A stretch of DNA of 34,919 bases from CAG-791 sp963658695 (GTDB lineage Bacteria; Bacillota; Clostridia; Lachnospirales; Lachnospiraceae). Shown here one piece after another: positions 7,968 to 15,971 of this stretch. The DNA lies in the NCBI GenBank assembly GCA_963658695.1, contig CAVKRN010000022.1, positions 1 through 34,919 of the forward strand, written 5' to 3'. Both the position numbers and the translations under genes were made by a program. Below the pieces are notes generated by a model that made no database searches, was not told the DNA's origin, and saw only the letters and a list, made by a program, of their open reading frames with translations. Each line of letters begins with the position of its first letter. Positions within the stretch are counted from its first letter, which is position 1.

Positions 7968-9371
7968 ATGTTGGAAGACGAGCGAATTATTTTTCATGTG
8001 GATGTGAACAGCGCGTTTCTGTCATGGTCGGCGGTAAAGCGCCTAAAGGACGATCCGGGAGCAGTGGATCTTCGGATCATTCCTTCGGCGGTCGGCGGCG
8101 ATGTGGAAACGCGCCATGGCATTATTACGGCCAAATCCATTCCGGCAAAGCGCTTCGGGATCGTGACGGGAGAACCGGTGGTAAAGGCGCTGCAGAAATG
8201 CCCGGGGCTTGTGCTGGTATCTTCGGACTGGGAGGCCTATCGCACGTATTCGCAGGCATTCATCCGGATTCTGCTGAATTATTCGGAGCTGGTGCAGCAG
8301 GCGTCGATTGATGAGGCCTATGTGGATATGACGGAGGCGGTCCGGGCGGCTGTGGCAACCATTGCAGAGCAAAGCGCCGTGGATCAAACCTCATTGGAAC
8401 CAATTCGGTGCACGGACACAAAACGGGAGATCGTAGGAACAACAGGCAAAATCCTGCGCGTTGCCAATGGCGTCGACGGCACAGCATACCGCAGTGCGGC
8501 TCTGAATCTGGCGGCGTCGATTCGGGAAGAGATTTACACGCAGCTGGGTTTTACCGTGAACGTCGGCATCTCTTCCAATAAGCTCCTTGCCAAGATGGCG
8601 AGCGATTTTCAGAAGCCGGACCGGACACACACGCTCTGGCCCGAGGAGGTTCCGGTGAAGATGTGGCCGCTTCCCATCGGTGACTTATATGGGTGCGGCG
8701 GCAAAACAGCGGCCCGACTTGCCGGGATCGGCATCACGACCATCGGCGATGCGGCCGGTGCGGATCCGGCCATGCTGCAGTCCTTTCTGGGAGAGAAAAG
8801 CGGGGCTTATATTACAGAAGCGTCCAGAGGCAACGGCAGTGACCTGGTTCATACGGAGCACGAGGACGCCCGGAGCTACTCCAATGAGATCACAACCTCG
8901 GAGGACATCACACTGCAAAACTATGAACGGCTGACACCGCCGCTGCTGCACCATTTGTCGGGAAAGGTAGCCGGCCGAATGCGCAGAGACGGCGTTTACG
9001 GCAGCACCGTAACCGTCAGTGTCAAAACCAATGATTTTCACCGGCGTTCAAGGCAGAAAAGGCTGGATGCCTCCACCAACGATGCTGCGGTGATTGAACG
9101 CCATGCACGGAAACTGCTTGGCGGGCTGTTGTATGAGAGGGATGGTATTTTTGACCGGGGCGCCGGCGTGCGGCTGATCGGCGTTGGCATGAGCACACTG
9201 GATCATGGTGAATACCAGCAGCTTAGCCTGGAGGATTTCCTGCAGGACCAGGAAAAAGAAAAGGCTGAAAATGCCAGGAAGGCCCGGCAGGAGAAGCTTC
9301 AGGAAATGCTGCAGAAGGTACAGAGCCGCTACGGAAGCGAGAGCCTGCGGAAGGGAAATGAGCTGTTTTGA
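7968..9371 (+). CDS. dinB: DNA polymerase IV, Y family
   Basis: This is an error-prone translesion DNA polymerase, 467 residues. The catalytic metal ligands are D12 in IIFHVDVNSAFLSW and D115/E116 in SIDEAYVDM. Palm and thumb elements follow (VNVGISSNKLLAKMASDFQKPD, CGGKTAARLAGIGITTIGD), then the little-finger domain. The SAFLSW variant of the steric region is the form usual in Clostridia, and an insert of about 45 residues follows the catalytic SIDEA motif. The last 40 residues are charged and probably coiled. The ribosome binding site is weak (GAAAG), and the gene begins only 12 bases after the GH43 stop, so it may be read from the GH43 message. Confidence 0.93.
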   Translation: MLEDERIIFHVDVNSAFLSWSAVKRLKDDPGAVDLRIIPSAVGGDVETRHGIITAKSIPAKRFGIVTGEPVVKALQKCPGLVLVSSDWEAYRTYSQAFIRILLNYSELVQQASIDEAYVDMTEAVRAAVATIAEQSAVDQTSLEPIRCTDTKREIVGTTGKILRVANGVDGTAYRSAALNLAASIREEIYTQLGFTVNVGISSNKLLAKMASDFQKPDRTHTLWPEEVPVKMWPLPIGDLYGCGGKTAARLAGIGITTIGDAAGADPAMLQSFLGEKSGAYITEASRGNGSDLVHTEHEDARSYSNEITTSEDITLQNYERLTPPLLHHLSGKVAGRMRRDGVYGSTVTVSVKTNDFHRRSRQKRLDASTNDAAVIERHARKLLGGLLYERDGIFDRGAGVRLIGVGMSTLDHGEYQQLSLEDFLQDQEKEKAENARKARQEKLQEMLQKVQSRYGSESLRKGNELF

Positions 9372-9377
9372 TGGTAT

Positions 9378-9426
9378 CAAAAACCGGACGGCTGACAGGA
9401 TAAACCTGCCGGACGCCCGGTTTTTG
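9378..9426. terminator. Bidirectional terminator between dinB and the MATE gene
   Basis: CAAAAACCGG at 9378-9387 pairs with CCGGTTTTTG at 9417-9426, and the inner part pairs again through CAGG/CCTG. The A tract on one side and T tract on the other let it serve both convergent genes. Confidence 0.8.
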
Positions 9427-9477
9427 CGCACAAGCACTTCATATTTACTTTGTTGTATTTTGTTTGGTTCGGAATCG

Positions 9478-10884
9478 TTACTTTATATTGTGTTTGCGCA
9501 CATACCACTCGTAGTAGACAAAGAACGCAATGGTGGAGATGGTCCAGCTGACGGGGTAGCTGGCCATAACGGTTCGCATCACATGGTGGAGTGGCACCAT
9601 GGTGAAGATCCAGATCACACGGATGACGCAGACGCCGAGGATGGTAATGATCGTGGGAATCAGCGCATCCCCCATTCCCTGCAGCGTACCGGAGAGAATT
9701 TCGATGGTGATGTAGGTGATGAAGATCGGCACCATGAATTCGGCGATGGCAATGCTCTGGTTGACGACCTCCGGGTCGCTGGTGAAGATCCGGACGAAAA
9801 AGCTTCTTCCGATATAAATTCCGCCGGAGAGTACCAAATCGAAGATGGTGGTGATCAGCATGGCCTGACGCGCGCAGCTGCGGACACGGTCCTTGCGGCC
9901 GGCGCCGTAGTTCTGGCCCACCAGCGTTGTGGTGGCAAGACCAAGCGAGTTGATGATCATCCAGTAGATGGCATCCACCTTCCCCCAGACGGTCCAGGCA
10001 GCGACGGTGTCGGTGCCGAAGCCATTGATGGCAGTCTGGATCAATACGTTGGAGAAGGAATACATCAGTGAGCGGAGCGCAGCCGGGATGCCGATGCGCA
10101 GTATTTTGCTGGCATAAAAGGAGTCCAGACGAATCTCCCGGGGATTGACGTGCACCATGCTGTCGGTACGCAGAAGGTGCCAGAAGGCGGCGATGGCACT
10201 GACATACTGGGAAAGAATGGTTGCCCATGCGGCGCCGGCAACGCCCATATGCAGGTATACGACAAAGACGATATCCAGGACGATGTTGGTGAGCGTTCCT
10301 GCCACCAGATATCGGAACGGACGGCGGGAATCACCGACGGCCCGCAGGATGGAGGCACCGGTGTTGTAGAGCATGTTGCCGATCATACCGCAGGCGTAGA
10401 TGCGAAGGTACGTTTCCGACATGCCGATGGTCTCATCCGGCGTGTCCATGGCGCGGAGCATAGGTCCTGCCAGAGCGAAAACAACGACGGTCAGAACCAG
10501 TCCCAGAATGAGTGCCAGCGCGATGCCGGTATGCACGGCTTTTCGAAGCTCGTTCTCCCGGCGGGCGCCGTAGAACTGCGCAACAACAACGGTGACGCCG
10601 GAGGTGATGCCCACGAACAGTCCGACGAACAGATTTATGAGGGTTGCGGTGGCTCCGCCGACGGAAGAAAGCGCCAGCGTGCCGACAAAGCGGCCGACAA
10701 CGATCGCATCGACCGTGTTGTATAGAAGCTGGAAGAAGGTTCCGGCCAGAAGGGGGACGAAGAAAATCAGAAGCTGCTGCCACAGAACGCCTGTGATCAT
10801 GGGATTCTCTGCCACAGCAGAGGAAGACAATGCCTGGTGCTGTGCACCGGCTCCCGTGGATTGTTGACGACTTTGCTGCCCCAT
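9478..10884 (-). CDS. MATE family multidrug/cation antiporter
   Basis: This is a twelve-helix inner-membrane exporter of the multidrug and toxin extrusion family, 468 residues, in two homologous halves. The first half opens LLIFFVPLLAGTFFQLLYNTVDAIVVGRFVG, and the second has the matching IGIPAALRSLMYSFSNVLIQTAINGFG. VVVAQFYGARRENELRKAV and LVGQNYGAGRKDRVRSC are the two equivalent loop motifs. The family uses sodium or proton gradients; the substrate here is unknown. The first 27 residues are a polar, Gln/Ser/Ala-rich extension. GGGGGAG precedes ATG 10884. It is convergent with dinB and shares its terminator; the gap 10885-11135 holds the divergent promoters with the LUD gene. Confidence 0.95.
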   Translation of the reverse strand: MGQQSRQQSTGAGAQHQALSSSAVAENPMITGVLWQQLLIFFVPLLAGTFFQLLYNTVDAIVVGRFVGTLALSSVGGATATLINLFVGLFVGITSGVTVVVAQFYGARRENELRKAVHTGIALALILGLVLTVVVFALAGPMLRAMDTPDETIGMSETYLRIYACGMIGNMLYNTGASILRAVGDSRRPFRYLVAGTLTNIVLDIVFVVYLHMGVAGAAWATILSQYVSAIAAFWHLLRTDSMVHVNPREIRLDSFYASKILRIGIPAALRSLMYSFSNVLIQTAINGFGTDTVAAWTVWGKVDAIYWMIINSLGLATTTLVGQNYGAGRKDRVRSCARQAMLITTIFDLVLSGGIYIGRSFFVRIFTSDPEVVNQSIAIAEFMVPIFITYITIEILSGTLQGMGDALIPTIITILGVCVIRVIWIFTMVPLHHVMRTVMASYPVSWTISTIAFFVYYEWYVRKHNIK

Positions 10885-11135
10885 TGCAGACTCCCCCTCA
10901 TAGATCTTATAGATGGTGTATTATTTGTATGTATCTGTTCAGTGCTTGACACATTCAACGTGAATTGGTCGTTTTGCAGGCGAATTTACGGTTGAAATTG
11001 GTCTGTACAGTAACGCGAGGCCAGGATATTTATTCATCCGGCAAACTGGTTTTTTGCACAGCAACGACATTGTAAGACCGGCTTGTGGAAGTTTCAATAA
11101 GGAGCTGCAGACTTACTGCAGCAGAAAGAGGAAAC

Positions 11136-11771
11136 ATGGATCCGATTCGTACGAAGAGAAATGAGATATTGGCACAGAGAGTAATCAGAGGCCTGAAGGC
11201 CCGGAATATGACCGGCTACTATGCGGCGAGCAAAGAAGAGGCGCTGCAAAAGGCTCTGGAGCTGATTCCGGAGGGAGCATCGATTTCCTGGGGCGGTTCG
11301 ATGTCCATAGCGGAGATCGGACTCAAGCAGGCAGTGGTGGATGGCAATTACGAGGTATTCAATCGTGATACGGCAGCTCCCGAGAACCGTAAGGCAGTGG
11401 AGCGCGCTGCCTTCGGAGCGGATTGGTTTCTTGCCAGTGCTAACGCCGTTACCGAGGACGGAATTCTCGTGAACATTGATGGCAACAGCAACCGCGTGGC
11501 CTGTCTTGCCTATGGACCCGAGCATGTTCTGTTTATCGTTGGCATGAACAAGATTGCAAGAGATCTTGACGCAGCCCTTTCCCGCGCCCGGAACGAGGCG
11601 GCACCGGTAAATGCAACGCGTTTCCAGGGAAAAACACCGTGCTGCACAACCGGGACCTGCGCCGATTGTCTGTCTCCGGATACCATCTGCTGCCAGTTCC
11701 TTGTTACCCGTTATGAGCGTCATGCGGGACGTTACCACATCATCCTGGTGAATGACGATTTGGGATTTTAA
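11136..11771 (+). CDS. LUD-domain protein (LutC/DUF162 family)
   Basis: This is a 211-residue protein of the lactate-utilisation LUD fold. Typical segments are NMTGYYAASKEEALQKALELIPEGASISWGGSMSIAEIGL, the NRDTAA loop and DWFLASANAVTEDGILVNIDGNSNRVACLAYGP. A Cys-rich C-terminus (CCTTGTCADC...CC) may bind metal or an iron-sulfur centre. The start at 11136 follows AGAGGAAAC; an in-frame upstream codon at 11085 lacks a site, and a perfect GCTGCAG/CTGCAGC hairpin (11104-11122) lies between them. There is no LutA or LutB nearby. The next gene is a large iron-sulfur flavoprotein, so a redox role is likely, but the substrate is unknown. Confidence 0.85.
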   Translation: MDPIRTKRNEILAQRVIRGLKARNMTGYYAASKEEALQKALELIPEGASISWGGSMSIAEIGLKQAVVDGNYEVFNRDTAAPENRKAVERAAFGADWFLASANAVTEDGILVNIDGNSNRVACLAYGPEHVLFIVGMNKIARDLDAALSRARNEAAPVNATRFQGKTPCCTTGTCADCLSPDTICCQFLVTRYERHAGRYHIILVNDDLGF

Positions 11772-11904
11772 AAATGACCAACTTCCATTATTTGGATTGT
11801 CTAACAGGGGGAGGGGTTGATAAAATCTTAACAAGTATTGAAAGCAACGTGCCGGTTTGATCTGCGAAGAGCAGAGCGATGTACTAGCGGGAGGGGGATT
11901 AGCT

Positions 11905-14739
11905 ATGAAGGAACAGAAGAATCGCATGGTGAATGAGCGGGATTACCGCCAGGATCCGAATTATTCTGCACAGGATAAGGAAAAGGAAGCGCTGATTAAA
12001 AAGCTCGGCGAGATGATCACGGACCGTTACGCGGTCAAGCTTACGCATTCGCTGCAGACCGATGATCCGGAATACTGGGCGCTGGATGAGGTACTGACGA
12101 AGGAAGAAGCGAAGTTCATGCTGAGCTTCAAAAAGACACGGGTGCCCTACCGCATCGAGGCACTGGCCAAAATGAACGGGATGAGTGTCGAAGAGGCGCA
12201 GAAGATCATCGATCATCTGGTCTGGATCGGTGTAGTGGAGATGAACCGCGAAAATGAAGACCGCGAGCGCCAGTACAATGTGCCGATCTTCGTTCCGGGT
12301 TCTGCCGAGTTCATGATGATGCAGGAGCCGCTGACGAAGGAGCATCCGAATCTGGCGACCTTTTTCAACCTGATGACGCAGATGCCGCTGGAGGGAATGA
12401 CTCCGATGATCCCGCTGGGCGGTGCCGGCGTTGGCATGCATGTTATTCCGGTGGAGAAGGCCATTGCGGCAGAGAGCAAATCGGTCAGCGTGGAGCATAT
12501 TTCCCATTGGCTGAACAAGTATGACAAGTATTCCGTCGGCTTATGTACCTGCCGTCGGCAGCAGGAGATGCGCGGCGAAGGCGATGGCGAAGCGCCGGGA
12601 GAGTACTGCATCGGCGTCGGAGATATGGCGGAATTCTGCGTGACGAGAGGAACCGGCAGATACATCACCTATGATGAGGTGCTGGAGGTCTTGGAGCGCG
12701 CAGAACGCCACGGCTTTGTGCATCAGGTGACCAACATCGACGGTGAGGATAAAATCGTCGCGATCTGTAACTGTGCGCCCGGCGTCTGCAATGCACTGCG
12801 TACCTCCCAGCTGTACAACACGCCGAACCTTTCCCGCTCGGCATACCGCGCACATGTGGAGAAGGACAAGTGCGTTGCCTGCGGCAAGTGTGTGGAGGTC
12901 TGTCCGGTGGGCGCGGCTAAGCTTGGCCAGAAGCTTTGCCAAAAGGACGGCACGCAGGTGCAGTACCCCAAGACGCTTCTGCCGGATGCGCAGAAGTGGA
13001 CGGCGGACAACTGGAACATTCATTACCGCGAGGATGCGAAGATTAACTGCTACGATTCCGGTACCGCTCCCTGCAAAACAGCCTGTCCCGCCCATCTTGC
13101 AGTACAGGGCTATGTGAAGATGGCGGGTGAGGGGCGCTACATGGATGCGCTGAAGCTGATTAAGCAGGACAATCCGTTCCCGGCTGTTTGCGGCGCTATT
13201 TGCAATCGGCGATGCGAGGATGCCTGCACCAGAGGGACCGTGGATGCTCCCATTGCCATCGACGAGATCAAGAAATTCATTGCAGAACAGGAGCTCCATC
13301 AGGAAACTCGTTATGTTCCGCTTTGCGAGACGCCGGAGGGCAAGCTCTGGGGACCGGACTACAAGATGGCGGTGATCGGTGCCGGTCCTGCCGGCATGAG
13401 CTGTGCGTACTATCTGCGGGAGCGCGGATACGACGTTACAGTCTTTGAGAAAGAGCAGGAGGCCGGCGGTATGCTGGTACACGGCATTCCGAATTTCCGC
13501 CTGGAAAAGGATGTGCTGCGCGCGGAGATTGAGGTTCTGCGTCAGATGGGTGTGGAGTTTGCCTGCGGCGTTGAGGTTGGAAAGGACGTCACCATTCAGC
13601 AGCTGCGCGATCAGGGGTATAAGGCGTTCTATATGGCCATTGGTCTGCAGGGCGGACGAAAGGCCGGCGTTCCGGGGGAGGATGCAGAGGGCGTACAGTC
13701 CGGGGTTGCATTCCTGAAGGAGGTTGCCCGGGGGCTGGAGAATGGTGGCGCTTCAGATGCGGTGAAGCTGCCCGGTGATGTGGTTGTCATCGGAGGCGGC
13801 AATGTCGCTGTCGATGTGGCCAGAACGGCTGCGCGCTGCACCGGCGGAACCGTAACCATGCTGTGCCTGGAGGGTGAGAAGGAAATGCCGGCGGCACAGG
13901 ACGAGGTAGAGGATGCTCTTGGCGAGGGCATTGTGGTTAAAAATGGTTGGGGCCCGAAGGAAATTCTGACCGAGGAGGTTCCGGCGGCGGATGGCAGCAA
14001 GGCAAAGAGAGTAACCGGTATCGTCTTTAAGCGCTGCACGCAGGTGAAGGATGCAGACGGACGATTTAACCCGCAGTACGACGAGGAGGAGACCATTACC
14101 ATTCCCTGCACAAGTGTACTGCAGGCCATCGGACAGTCGGCAGAGTGGGGAAGCCTTTTGGAGAATACAAAGGTGGAGCTCGGCCGCGGCGGCTGCGCCG
14201 TGCACGATGCGGTGACCTTCCAGACGCAGGAGCCGGATATTTTTGTCGGCGGCGATATCGGACATGGCGCACGCTTTGCCATTGATGCGATTGCGGACGG
14301 CAAGAAGGCCAGTGAGTCGATGCACCGCTATGTACACAAGGGACAATCACTGACCATCGGGCGGGATCTTCGTGAGTTTAAGGAGCTGGATAAGGACAAC
14401 ATTCAGGTGCCTTCCTACGACCATTCGTCCCGCCAGACGCCGGGGCACAAGGCCGGAGATCCGAAGGGGACATTCCACGACCTTCGGGAGCCTTTGACGG
14501 AGCAGCAGATTCGGACAGAAGCCAGCCGCTGCCTTGGGTGCGGTGCGACCACGGTGGATGAGAATCGTTGCATCGGCTGCGGACTGTGCACGACGCGCTG
14601 CGAGTTTGATGCCATTCACCTGCAAAGAGACCTTCCGGAGGCTTCGAATATGATTGCCTCCGAGGACAAGCTTCCTGTGGTTGCCAAGTATGCGTTAAAG
14701 CGGGAGTTCAAGATTCATTTCGGCAAGAAGTCGAAGTAA
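11905..14739 (+). CDS. Large iron-sulfur flavoprotein related to glutamate synthase small subunit
   Basis: This is a 944-residue multi-cofactor NAD(P)-linked oxidoreductase. Residues 1-130 are helical and winged-helix-like. Cysteines at 214, 216, 235, 245, 288, 290 and 295 form an unusual N-terminal set. A ferredoxin motif C-x2-C-x2-C-x3-C-P lies at 323-333. A GltD-like Cys-rich domain starts near 382 (APCKTACPAHLAVQGYV, AICNRRCEDACTRG). FAD binding is shown by GAGPAG (492-497) and NAD(P) binding by GGGNVAVD (630-637). A second ferredoxin motif lies at 889-899, preceded by C876/C879. The start at 11905 follows GGGAGGGGG. Such modules pass electrons between NAD(P)H, flavin and ferredoxin; the partner and substrate are unknown. 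The LUD gene lies just upstream. Confidence 0.85.
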   Translation: MKEQKNRMVNERDYRQDPNYSAQDKEKEALIKKLGEMITDRYAVKLTHSLQTDDPEYWALDEVLTKEEAKFMLSFKKTRVPYRIEALAKMNGMSVEEAQKIIDHLVWIGVVEMNRENEDRERQYNVPIFVPGSAEFMMMQEPLTKEHPNLATFFNLMTQMPLEGMTPMIPLGGAGVGMHVIPVEKAIAAESKSVSVEHISHWLNKYDKYSVGLCTCRRQQEMRGEGDGEAPGEYCIGVGDMAEFCVTRGTGRYITYDEVLEVLERAERHGFVHQVTNIDGEDKIVAICNCAPGVCNALRTSQLYNTPNLSRSAYRAHVEKDKCVACGKCVEVCPVGAAKLGQKLCQKDGTQVQYPKTLLPDAQKWTADNWNIHYREDAKINCYDSGTAPCKTACPAHLAVQGYVKMAGEGRYMDALKLIKQDNPFPAVCGAICNRRCEDACTRGTVDAPIAIDEIKKFIAEQELHQETRYVPLCETPEGKLWGPDYKMAVIGAGPAGMSCAYYLRERGYDVTVFEKEQEAGGMLVHGIPNFRLEKDVLRAEIEVLRQMGVEFACGVEVGKDVTIQQLRDQGYKAFYMAIGLQGGRKAGVPGEDAEGVQSGVAFLKEVARGLENGGASDAVKLPGDVVVIGGGNVAVDVARTAARCTGGTVTMLCLEGEKEMPAAQDEVEDALGEGIVVKNGWGPKEILTEEVPAADGSKAKRVTGIVFKRCTQVKDADGRFNPQYDEEETITIPCTSVLQAIGQSAEWGSLLENTKVELGRGGCAVHDAVTFQTQEPDIFVGGDIGHGARFAIDAIADGKKASESMHRYVHKGQSLTIGRDLREFKELDKDNIQVPSYDHSSRQTPGHKAGDPKGTFHDLREPLTEQQIRTEASRCLGCGATTVDENRCIGCGLCTTRCEFDAIHLQRDLPEASNMIASEDKLPVVAKYALKREFKIHFGKKSK

Positions 14740-14796
14740 GTGACCGGCCGCGTTGTGTAAAAGAAACGATGCGTATTTTTGACACGTGCAATCAGG

Positions 14797-14840
14797 AAAA
14801 AGGGCCAGTTAGTTAGGCCAGTTATTTAAAAATCGATGTA
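14797..14840 (+). repeat. Dispersed 44-base repeat, copy 1
   Basis: This stretch, beginning AAAAAGGGCCAGTTAGTTAG and ending CGATGTA, is repeated on the opposite strand at 34448-34491 with one mismatch. Its right part runs into the palindrome at 14821-14864. No transposase gene adjoins this copy. Confidence 0.85.
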
Positions 14841-14864
14841 CTAGTACATCGAATAATAAATAAC
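14821..14864. repeat. 44-base palindrome upstream of hypA
   Basis: Two 21-base arms, GTTATTTA...CGATGTAC and its inverted partner, differ at three positions and meet at the centre. The core at 14834-14851, CGATGTACTAGTACATCG, is perfectly self-complementary. It may be a regulator site, a transcript-end hairpin or a mobile-repeat end. The remaining gap bases to 14980 are A+T rich and carry the hypA promoter, which I cannot place with confidence. Confidence 0.8.
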
Positions 14865-14980
14865 TATCTATACAAAATCATCTCAGTTTATATTGCTACA
14901 GCGCATATTCTGTTACCAATTTGGCTAGATATTTATTATACGCTGTACTAGCAGTGTGAATATAGCAGCAGGAGAATGCA

Positions 14981-15403
14981 ATGCACGAAATGGGAATTGT
15001 CACCCACCTGGCCAAAACGCTGGATGAGACAGCGAAGGAAAACGGTATCACGAAAATCGGATCGGTTACGCTCCAGGTGGGGGAGGTTTCCGGAATTATG
15101 ACGGATTACTTCACGGATTGCTGGGATTTCTTCAAGGTACGGTCCCCGTACCTGAAGGAATCGCAGCTGATTCTGGAGACGATTCCTGCCGTCACCTGGT
15201 GCAACAGCTGTCAAACATCCTATCCGACCGTGCGATATGGCAAGACCTGTCCGCACTGCGGCAGCGGTGAAACCTGGCTTCTGGAGGGCAATCAATGTAT
15301 CATCAAGGAAATTACAGCAGAAACGGAAGAGGTTGAAGAAGATGACGGTAACCAGGATGAATGCGGCAGAGGATTACAGAAGGAATCTGCAGCCGGTCTC
15401 TGA
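14981..15403 (+). CDS. hypA: Nickel metallochaperone HypA, orphan with C-terminal extension
   Basis: HypA delivers nickel during maturation of NiFe hydrogenase (and urease in some species). The nickel ligand sequence Met-His-Glu stands at the N-terminus (MHEMGIVTHL). The zinc site is formed by WCNSCQTS and TCPHCGS. Core similarity ends near residue 112, the normal length; about 27 acidic and polar residues follow. AGGAG precedes the start. No hypB or hydrogenase gene is in the window, so its client is unknown. The extension overlaps the next gene by 62 bases. Confidence 0.9.
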   Translation: MHEMGIVTHLAKTLDETAKENGITKIGSVTLQVGEVSGIMTDYFTDCWDFFKVRSPYLKESQLILETIPAVTWCNSCQTSYPTVRYGKTCPHCGSGETWLLEGNQCIIKEITAETEEVEEDDGNQDECGRGLQKESAAGL

Positions 15404-15971
15404 TAAGCAGCCTGCAAGCGATGCTCAACCGGTGGGCGAGAAGCGATCTGTGGACAACGGACAGCCGATGAGCGAGAAGCGATCGGCAGACGATACGCAG
15501 CAGGAGAAGGCGAAGGGCGGGCAAAATAAAAAGCCGGCACCAGCGGTGCCGCCCCTGGATGTGCTCCGGCTGCAGTACAGCTATGAAATGGAGCGAAGCC
15601 GCGAGATCTCCAGCAGCATCAACCGGTTGACAATCATGGTTCCCATCATGATCTTTGCGGTGTGCTTTCTGATAGGTGAAATCGCTCCGATGTGCACTGA
15701 GAACATGTCGATGACGGTTTTTCTGATTCTGGGGGTGTCGGACATTATACTGCTCTTGGGAGCGCTCGCAGTGGCCTGCACGGTGCATTTCTACATTCTG
15801 AACCCTGCACCATCGCAGACCGAGGAGCTGGAGTGGACTCTGAAAATGAAAAGAGACCTTCAAAGAGGCAATAACTGGAGGGCCTGGCTTGTTTTTGCTG
15901 CGACCATCCTGATTTATGTCTCGGTTGCGGTAACACTCGCGATTTTGGTGCTGTGTCTGGTAGGCAAATAG
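15342..15971 (+). CDS. Membrane protein of unknown function, three helices
   Basis: I do not recognise this 209-residue protein. The start at 15342 follows AGAGG and lies inside the hypA reading frame. Residues 10-75 are polar and hold an imperfect repeat (EKRSVDNGQPMS, EKRSADDTQ). A helix rich in charged residues (LDVLRLQYSYEMERSREISS) leads into three hydrophobic segments, near residues 93-112, 118-146 and 180-206. The gene overlaps the oppositely oriented phosphatase gene by 58 bases at their 3' ends. Coupling to hypA is suggested by the overlap, but no function follows from it. Confidence 0.75.
   Translation: MTVTRMNAAEDYRRNLQPVSDKQPASDAQPVGEKRSVDNGQPMSEKRSADDTQQEKAKGGQNKKPAPAVPPLDVLRLQYSYEMERSREISSSINRLTIMVPIMIFAVCFLIGEIAPMCTENMSMTVFLILGVSDIILLLGALAVACTVHFYILNPAPSQTEELEWTLKMKRDLQRGNNWRAWLVFAATILIYVSVAVTLAILVLCLVGK

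Noticed and set aside
7014..7997. A 327-codon open frame on the minus strand
   Set aside because: It mirrors the GH43 gene, whose three catalytic acids are clear.
9205..10228. Long frames on both strands across the MATE gene end
   Set aside because: The MATE protein on the minus strand explains the region; the others are rich in His, Asp and Arg as expected from shifted membrane-protein codons.
10947..10952. TTGACA as a rightward -35 element before the LUD gene
   Set aside because: No -10 element occurs at a suitable distance and the gene starts about 185 bases further on.
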